Source of the DNA: Ascidia mentula
Lineage: Eukaryota; Chordata; Ascidiacea; Phlebobranchia; Ascidiidae
Assembly (NCBI GenBank): GCA_947561715.1
Contig: OX387201.1
Coordinates: 17,932,001 to 17,996,000, forward strand
Reading direction: 5' to 3'
DNA length: 64,000 bases
Position 1 is the first letter of the stretch. The number at the start of each line of letters is the position of its first letter. The notes under the pieces are model-generated. The model saw only the letters and a list, made by a program, of their open reading frames with translations. It was not told the origin of the DNA and did not search any database. The position numbers and the translations under genes were made by a program. Shown here one piece after another: positions 55,600-64,000 of this stretch.

Positions 55600-56584
55600 C
55601 CCAGGGAAACTGGACGCTCATTTCTTCATGTCCTTAAGACGCTTCATTTCGACATTGGTGATCGCTCTTCACTTGACTAATGCAAAAAGTAAAGGAGTTG
55701 TGCGTGGAAACTGATTCCGGGGTAAAGATTGTGCTTAAAGTAGGTCTCCCTCTAAGTTTAAGACAAGGGGTTATTGTTGCACTACAAGGAGACGCACTCG
55801 GAGGTGGGCATCTAGGAATCGTGAAGACCCTCTCGAAAGTCGCCGAAAATTACTATTGGTACAGGTGGAGTTAAGCAGTAGAACAGTTTTGTCGGGGTTG
55901 TATCGAGTGCCAATATTATTACAAAAAACGCACAAAGGCCACAGACACCATTGGTCCACCCCACGGTAAACAGCCCGATGCAGCGTGTTGAGGTCGTTGT
56001 ATTTGGGCCTCTATCACTCACGCGATCAGGGTATCAGTCTGGGTATTTCCACCCAATACGCTTTTGACAGGGCGACCACTACGACTGTCCGTAGATTTGT
56101 TTGGGGGAACGTCGGAAAAGGGAACGAAATGTCATACGAAACCGAAATCCATCGTTCACGCGATTGTTTGGAACTAACGGAGGACATGATGCGAAAAAGT
56201 CTCCGACTCCAGCAATAGCGGATGACACGTTAATACGATCGGCGACAACACGGGACGCCACGTTCAGTCGGTGTTTACGTTCTAATCACGAACCCAGCAG
56301 TCCTGGTGGGAAAATGCAAAACCTGCAGCGACCTTTCCAATTACCCTATCGCGCGTTGTCAAAGTGGCCTCGAGCCCGTCAACTATGTCATCGAGGACGC
56401 GGCTGGTAAAAAGCAAATGGTTCACTTCCATCGAATGAAGCTCACAACCGATACCTTCTCCGAAGCCGGAAGTGTGCAAACGAATCATAAAGATAAAGTC
56501 GAGACCGTCGGCCTACCTGCGTGTGGCCACGTTTGCATTCCAAAAACTAAAAGTTGCAAACTGAGCCAGCGGCCCGCTGATTGA
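55600..56584 (+). pseudogene. Ty3/gypsy integrase relic
   Basis: Zinc-binding region: GGGHLGIVKTLSKVAENYYW, then CRGCIECQYYYKKR. The core remnant follows near 55975. The C-terminal part is LEPVNYVIEDAAGKKQMVHF with HRMKL (about 56370-56450). Stops and frame changes occur between them. It is the same family as the relic split by the Polinton and gives the uninterrupted sequence across that target (near 55840-55870). Confidence 0.75.
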
Positions 56585-59169
56585 CCGACCCAGTCGGCCT
56601 GTGCGGAACGCAGGCAAACCGAGATTTATCCAGCGACAGAAACACAGCCCCAACGGAAACAGTCTTTCAAATATTTTATGTGGATGTTATGTCACAGCTT
56701 TAATTCTTTTTGGCAACTTAGATGATATTTCTAGGCCAACGAGCGAACAAGTTTAGTATTTCACCGAATAAACCTAAATCGTCGTCTCTCATACAAAACA
56801 GTTTGACGTGAAAAAGGACCAGTTACCTGCTACTTGTAAAACGTAAACAGTCACCCTACTTTAACCTTCCAAACATATACAAATAACAAACCAAACATGT
56901 CGCATATAGTTTGTCGAATTACTATCCATAAATAAATAGACACACTTTTGTTTAATCGGACACTTAACTCTGAAGTGCAGCTAACCTCTGTTGGTTGAAA
57001 CGATTCTTTAAAAAAAAACTTTTAAACAACTGCACTGTATAGTCCAAATACAGCCGACAGTCAAAAGCACGCAAACTTTCCGAGGCGCAACGAATAATAT
57101 GACTTTCACATCCGACGAACAGTTTTCATGTTTACAGAGGTTGATTTTTGAGCGTTTGTTAGAGCAATAGTTTTGTTATCTCAAACATGCAGCAGCTGAT
57201 TTCTTTTTTCCAGTTTTTAGGATGTTGAGACCGCACCCAAACCTTTCCTAGTCTAGAAAACTATTTCCCGGCAATTTGAATGCAAAAAAAATGCGCGCAG
57301 TTATGACGTAATTGGGAAAATAGTGGCACAACATGCGATGGACTTGACCGAAATCACCTGTTCGTTCGCCAAGAAGTTGCCACGTCTTCTTCAGAAAAGT
57401 TTAGAAAAATTTCTGGGGTCGTGACACATGTTTCGCGCATACATTTTCACCACTTCCTGGCCTCGTATTTTCTTGGGCCGTGCGGAAAACAAGTGGCCTC
57501 CTAAGCGAACTCTGCTGTGAATTATATGTTTTGCGGGAATAAATGAATGCAGGCAAATATACGTTTATTCTAAAAAAATCGCTAAATGCGTTCTTTAATG
57601 GTTTACTTTCACACATTGGGCACTGGTAGCTTGTAAGCCCCATATAGGTTTGCGTCGTAACACCAGCATGTCACACTAACTTGTGTTCCGTAATATTGGC
57701 ATATAATTTCTTTAAATATTATACGTAACAAAATAGGTCATTATTTCTAGCAAGTAGCATGATTAAACGACCAACACTATTTCTTTTAAACAAAGTCAAA
57801 AAAGATAAAACATGACTATGTCCGTTATGCCAACGTTAAAAAGAAAACAAAATTATAAATTAATTGTTAAGTGTTTCGTGAAATCATATGCAAACTGTAT
57901 GTGTTCCTTCTGGCGAAAAGGTTGGGCGAGCTTGCTTTAACTGCACGCCACGCTATTCTCTTTGTTGCGTCACACAAGAGAAAAACTTTACTTGTGATGT
58001 GATCAGTGAAGTGTAACGTTTTGGCGCACTGTAACTTTCGCACTCCCTATAGTTAAACCCTAGTATACTATACTATGGTTAAACGAATAGAATGTGATTG
58101 CCGTTTTCCCTAAATAATCGGATTTGCTCTTTATTGGGGCAGTATAATCTTTTTGTTGTGTCGATTCATGTTTTGTAAATACAATAATTCAACATCGTGT
58201 AATAGTTTGCGTTAGAGATAACAATATTGTCATCAGTATGAAACCGCATTTTGAATCTAACTTACATAACGTTGACATACGTGCCCTTTTGAAGTAGGCA
58301 GTACCAAACATGCACATAAAAGCTATCTGTTGTTTTTTTGTTGATCAAATTTATATTTTTAAATAGAGTTGCAGACATTTGACAACAAAACTAAGAAGTG
58401 CATCATCTGTTTGATTAGTTTTTCCATTAGCGACAACAGCTGTGTTTCATGAAATTTCACGAGCATCAATCTCACACATCAGCAACCTAATTTGACAAAC
58501 AATTTTGTTGTTTCTGCTTCTGGATAACCAAAGCCTAAAGTTACACCTTAACCTCCAAACGCTAAACATTTTCAGCTACGTTTCCAAGAATATTTGCTAT
58601 CAATCTACAGCTGATTATAGCAAAGGAACCAATAAACAAGTTGCTTCACAGCTACCTTGAAAGATTGCACAAATTCAGTTCCACATTTTACTAAATCAAT
58701 GGCGACGAGTTGAAAGGTCGGGGTTACGCTTTACTGAACAGCATTTTGTTGCTGAACATGTATTAATTCAAAAGAAAACATATAAGAAAAAGAGAGAGTT
58801 GTTTCTATATAAGATAATTTTATTAAAGAAATATTTTACAAATCGCACTCATAGATGAAAAATAACCATTCGTGAAAATAATTTAATCATACCTACGGGG
58901 AATCACCGAACGGTATTCGTGGATTCAAATCTTCACTAGATTAAAGACCACCGTCATTTCGGCGAAATGGAAATTGACTAAAACCGAAATTATTTCACGC
59001 ATCAGTGAACACGACTTCAGACGATTGCGTTCACACAAATACTGCATTGACTCATGACAAAAACAAACCATGCGTTATAAAAACAAGCATTTCAATCAAC
59101 AAAGTTAGCAATACTTTTTAAACAATATCTATACTTTCAATAAATATAATTTCCATTTTTGAACACCTA
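56585..59169. other. No gene seen
   Basis: AT-rich DNA with no coding, RNA or repeat structure that I can support. A weak echo of the long-repeat module (GGCGACGAGTTGAAAGGTCG) is near 58700. Confidence 0.45.
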
Positions 59170-62100
59170 CAAACTGTGAAGTATGGCACAAATACAGTGA
59201 CAAGTTTGACGACATATTTGAAAATGTTCCGAACTAAGGAATTTTTTTAAACTCGCCTCAAATGTAACCAAGAGCATATGGAACAACATGTTAGTGCTTA
59301 TTTTTTACACCGGTAGCTCGTATAACAACGAAATAACTTTCAGTCCGACAGGGAGCCATGCGACATGCAGCTGCGATCAACCTAAACAAGTTCGCATTCA
59401 ATGCGACAAATTTGACGACATATTTGGAAACGTTCCGAACTAACGATTTTTTTTTAAATTACCTTAAATGTAGCCCAGGGCACGTAGAACAAGATGCCAA
59501 TGCGTATTTTGGGCACTCATAGCTCATATTCCAACGAAACGACTTTACGTCAACAGCGTACAGCCTAGGATGTAAGGTGCACATTCCAGTCAACACGTTT
59601 GATTACAAATTTGGAAATGTTCCGAACTAAGGAATTTTTTTTGAACTGCCTCAAATGTAGCCCAGGGCACGTAGAACAAGATGCCAATGCGTATTTTGGG
59701 CACTCATAGCTCATATTCCAACGAAACGACTTTACGTCCACAGCGTACAGCCTAGGATGTAGGGTGCACATTCCAGTCCACATGTTTGATCAAAAATTTG
59801 AAAATGTTCCGAACCGACGAATTTGTTTTAAATTGCCTTAAATGTAGCCCAGGGCACGTAGAACAAGATGCAAATGCGTATTTTGGGCACTCATAGCTCA
59901 TATTCCAACGGGGTGACTGCACGCACAATTACTCTAATTGTCTACTAGTAAGTTTTCCCTTGACGAAAGCATGGCCGTTACTGTCTAAACTCAACAACGA
60001 ACTATTTCCATGCTATAAGATACAACACTTCTTTAAACCTCCTGACACAAGCAAAGAGTTTCTGTAAACTAGATTGCTGGCTGATTCCAGCGAAATGTTT
60101 TGAACTAACCAATGCGTGTTTATGACGCAACAATACAATAGTGCTGAATGATCTACTGTACAGTTTCAACATAGTGACTAGCCTCAAGAAGCAGCGACAT
60201 GTTTGATTACAAATTTGGAAATGTTCCGAACTAAGGAATATTTTAAAAATTGCCTTAAATGTAGCCCAGGGCACGTAGAACAAGATGCCAATGCGTATTT
60301 TGGGCACTCATAGCTCATATTCCAACGAAACGACTTTACGTCAACAGCGTACAGCCTAGGATGTAAGGTGCACATTCCAGTCCACATGTTTGATTAAAAA
60401 TTTGAAAATGTTCCGAACCGACGAATTTGTTTTAAATTGCCTTAAATGTAGCCCAGGGCACGTAGAACAAGATGCAAATGCGTATTTTGGGCACTCATAG
60501 CTCATATTCCAACGGGGTGACTGCACGCACAATTACTCTAATTGTCTACTAGTAAGTTTTCCCTTGACGAAAGCATGGCCGTTACTGTCTAAACTCAACA
60601 ACGAACTATTTCCATGCTATAAGATACAACACTTCTTTAAACCTCCTGACACAAGCAAAGAGTTTCTGTAAACTAGATTGCTGGCTGATTCCAGCGAAAT
60701 GTTTTGAACTAACCAATGCGTGTTTATGACGCAACAATACAATAGTGCTGAATGATCTACTGTACAGTTTCAACATAGTGACTAGCTTCAAGAAGCAGCG
60801 ACATGTTTGATTACAAATTTGAAAATGTTCCGAACTAAGGAATTTTTTAAAAATTGCCTTAAATGTAGCCCAGGGCACGTAGAACAAGATGCCAATGCGT
60901 ATTTTGGGCACTCATAGCTCATATTCCAACGAAACGACTTTACGTCCACAGCGTACAGCCTAGGATGTAAGGTGCACATTCCAGTCAACACGTTTGATTA
61001 CAAATTTGGAAATGTTCCGAACTAAGGAATTTTTTTTGAACTGCCTCAAATGTAGCCCAGGGCACGTAGAACAAGATGCCAATGCGTATTTTGGGCACTC
61101 ATAGCTCATATTCCAACGAAACGACTTTACGTCCACAGTGTACAGCCTAGGATGTAGGGTGCACATTCCAGTCCACATGTTTGATCAAAAATTTGAAAAT
61201 GTTCCGAACCGACGAATTTGTTTTAAATTGCCTTAAATGTAGCCCAGGGCACGTAGAACAAGATGCAAATGCGTATTTTGGGCACTCATAGCTCATATTC
61301 CAACGGGGTGACTGCACGCACAATTACTCTAATTGTCTACTAGTAAGTTTTCCCTTGACGAAAGCATGGCCGTTACTGTCTAAACTCAACAACGAACTAT
61401 TTCCATGCTATAAGATACAACACTTCTTTAAACCTCCTGACACAAGCAAAGAGTTTCTGTAAACTAGATTGCTGGCTGATTCCAGCGAAATGTTTTGAAC
61501 AAACCAATGCGTGTTTATGACGCAACAATACATGAGTGCTGAATGATCTACCGTACAGTTTCAGTATAGTGACTAGCTTCAAGAAGCAGCGACATGTTTG
61601 ATTACAAATTTGGAAATGTTCCGAACTAAGGAATTTTTTAAAAATTGCCTTAAATGTAGCCCAGGGCACGTAGAACAAGATGCCAATGCGTATTTTGGGC
61701 ACTCATAGCTCATATTCCAACGAAACGACTTTACGTCAACAGCGTACAGCCTAGGATGTAAGGTGCACATTCCAGTCCACATGTTTGATCAAAAATTGGA
61801 AAATGTTCCGAACCGACGAATTTGTTTTAAATTGCCTTAAATGTAGCCCAGGGCACGTAGAACAAGATGCAAATGCGTATTTTGGGCACTCATAGCTCAT
61901 ATTCCAACGGGGTGACTGCACGCACAATTACTCTAATTGTCTACTAGTAAGTTTTCCCTTGACGAAAGCATGGCCGTTACTGTCTAAACTCAACAACGAA
62001 CTATTTCCGTGCTATAAGATACAACACTTCTTTAAACCTCCTGACACAAGCAAAGAGTTTCTGTAAACTAGATTGCTGGCTGATTCCAGCGAAATGTTTT

Positions 62101-63310
62101 GAACTAACCAATGCGTGTTTATGACGCAACAATACAATAGTGCTGAATGATCTACTGTACAGTTTCAACATAGTGACTAGCCTCAAGAAGCAGCGACATG
62201 TTTGATTACAAATTTGGAAATGTTCCGAACTAAGGAATATTTTAAAAATTGCCTTAAATGTAGCCCAGGGCACGTAGAACAAGATGCCAATGCGTATTTT
62301 GGGCACTCATAGCTCATATTCCAACGAAACGACTTTACGTCAACAGCGTACAGCCTAGGATGTAAGGTGCACATTCCAGTCCACATGTTTGATTAAAAAT
62401 TTGAAAATGTTCCGAACCGACGAATTTGTTTTAAATTGCCTTAAATGTAGCCCAGGGCACGTAGAACAAGATGCAAATGCGTATTTTGGGCACTCATAGC
62501 TCATATTCCAACGAAACGACTTTACGTCCACAGCGTACAGCCTAGGATGTTAGGTGCACATTCCAGTCAACACGTTTGATTACAAATTTGGAAATGTTCC
62601 GAACTAATGAATTTTTTTTAAATTGCCTCAAATGTAGCTAAGAGCATATGGAACAACATGTTAGTGCTTATTTTTTACACCGGTAGCTCGTATGCCAACG
62701 AAATAACTTTCAGTCCGACAGGGGGCCATGTGACATGCAGCTGCGATCAACCTAGACAAGTTCGCATTCAATGCGACAACTTTGACGACATATTTGGAAA
62801 CGTTCCGAACTAACGAATTTTTTTAAAATTGCCTTAAATGTAGCCCAGGGCACGTAGAACAAGATGCAAATGCGTATTTTGGGCACTCAGAAGAGCATAT
62901 GGAACAACATGTTGGTGCACCGGTAGCTCGTATGCCAACGAAATAACTTTCAGTCCGACAGAGGGCCATGTGACATGCAGCGTACGATCAGACTAAACAA
63001 GTGGAGGCGAAACAATAATGGACATTGTTTCCAAATTGTAGGCTAATCCCTTTTGTTGAACTTTAGTAACTTTCCGTCACATCATCACAACATGTTTTTT
63101 CAATTTCCACAACTGACAGCTTCCAACGAAACGCAGTCAAGCAGACACTCCTGGTAGATCTGTGACGCAACAATATGCTAAGGCCAATTAATGACAAACT
63201 GTATAGCTTTCAGTGTATCAGCCTAGAACCAAAGCAGTGACAAGTTTAAAAACAAGATTAAAATTTTCGAACCGAGGAATTTTTTTAGACTCGCCTCAAA
63301 TGTAGTTGTG
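59170..63310 (+). repeat. Satellite array with a 1395-bp higher-order repeat
   Basis: Monomers of about 187 bp are anchored on AAATGTTCCGAACTAAGG and GTAGCCCAGGGCACGTAGAA. Some are extended to about 417 bp by a block containing ACGCACAATTACTCTAATTG. From 59565 the order is short-long-short-long-short, repeating after 1395 bp (59565 and 60960) for just over two periods. Outer monomers (59200-59400, 62600-62760, 62880-63000) are diverged variants reading AAGAGCATATGGAACAAC. A 101-codon frame on - recurs at 60002, 60606, 61397 and 62001 because the repeats are so alike; it has no known domain and is unlikely to be a gene. Confidence 0.88.
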
Positions 63311-63713
63311 TAGCTAAGAGCATATGGAACAACATACGCTGCTTTTTTGCACTCATGGCTCGTATACGAAAGAAACCTGAAATCTATTTCCTTTTTAAAT
63401 GCGGGACATTTCAGTTCTTTGATCAAACCTCAACCTTATATCACATTGTATATACAACGCTTTTCCGTAATCATAAATTTGTTAGAAATTTTACAGTCAT
63501 GTAGTGTACAGTTCAAGTAGTTTGTAAGCTTTTAATTTAGCATTAAGAACTATGCCGGTATTGGTATAAAGCCACTACACCACGTCAAGGTTCCGGCAAT
63601 CGTAGTGGTTTTATTTTACAGATAAAACAACATTTAGACACAAACAGTCCAAATGAAGAAAAGAACTGATGTAAGCAATGAAGTCATCTCTCTGAAAAAT
63701 AACACAATTATGT
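63311..63713. other. No gene seen
   Basis: Sequence beyond the satellite. It may be the 3' untranslated region of the following minus-strand frame. Confidence 0.4.
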
Positions 63714-64000
63714 TCAATATTGCATGTAAGACGTTGCCTTGAAACCCAAGTCATTCGAAGCCTTAGCATAAGTCACATTAAACACCTTTACAACGTAATA
63801 TGTGATAGCTTCAAAGTGCAACACTTCCTTTAAAAACAAATTAGCATCCAATTCCTTTTTATTTAACATATCGGCAACCATGCTTTCTTGGACAACTGCA
63901 TCCTGTTTCAACTCCAATCCGCTATACGATTCCCTAAAGACTTGACATCCAATAAGCCGTTGTCGTACGCGATTTTGACCGAAAAAATGATTTACCAATC
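63714..64000 (-). CDS. Possible 3' exon of an unknown gene, cut by the window edge
   Basis: Open on - from the edge to the stop at 63714-63716, about 94 codons. It includes VRQRLIGCQVFRESYSGL, AVVQESMVADMLNKKELD and LHFEAITYYVVKVF. The composition is protein-like (mixed hydrophobic and charged), and there is no repeat similarity to the satellite. No domain is recognised. It could equally be chance. Confidence 0.25.
   Translation of the reverse strand, partial: LVNHFFGQNRVRQRLIGCQVFRESYSGLELKQDAVVQESMVADMLNKKELDANLFLKEVLHFEAITYYVVKVFNVTYAKASNDLGFKATSYMQY

Noticed and set aside
1..64000. tRNA or rRNA genes.
   Set aside because: No cloverleaf-like segment or rRNA core sequence was recognised by eye; a covariance-model scan would be needed to exclude them.

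Overview
The window is animal nuclear DNA that is rich in mobile elements. It is AT-rich, and the real genes are cut into small exons by short GT-AG introns, often 50-350 nt and of uniform phase. It carries a NACHT-LRR receptor, a trypsin-like gene with cysteine-rich modules, a Polinton/Maverick, Ty3/gypsy relics, a CACTA-like transposon and satellite DNA. This fits an invertebrate deuterostome, perhaps a tunicate, but that placement is an inference and no single marker proves it. Exon limits below come only from splice consensus and reading phase.

Layout. 0.5-23 kb is an array of long repeats: two old fragments, then three tandem units anchored at 3450, 13374 and 19430. The units hold 20-bp minisatellites, Ty3/gypsy scraps and TATA-like modules. 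Two of the units carry a hammerhead ribozyme, one with a complete core (17732-17842) and one with a core mutation (6298-6408). A 5.57-kb two-gene CACTA-like transposon (TNP2/DUF4218-type transposase plus a DUF4806 protein) sits inside unit 1 at 7184-12753. Unit 2 preserves its empty site.

23.3-39.1 kb is a Polinton of about 14.8 kb (24088-38923, terminal inverted repeats of about 0.41-0.43 kb) inserted into a Ty3/gypsy relic. Left to right on + it has a packaging ATPase, small basic and core-like proteins, an integrase with chromodomain, a membrane protein, a penton-like minor capsid protein, a second core-like protein, the major capsid protein and an adenain-like protease. On - it has a small two-exon gene and a protein-primed DNA polymerase whose 5' end is split by six short phase-2 introns. 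The virion genes are mostly open, while the polymerase is broken at four places.

39.9-47.2 kb is a minus-strand gene with repeated cysteine-rich exons and a trypsin-like domain that has lost catalytic residues. A deletion derivative of the CACTA-like element (41052-43274) is inserted in one of its coding exons, and that copy itself carries a 483-bp insertion. 47.5-49.0 kb is another Ty3/gypsy pol relic. 49.76-53.51 kb is a nine-exon NACHT-LRR gene on -. 55.6-56.6 kb is a Ty3/gypsy relic that serves as an unoccupied reference for the Polinton target. 59.2-63.3 kb is a satellite with a 1395-bp higher-order repeat. The remaining stretches show no gene that can be supported.
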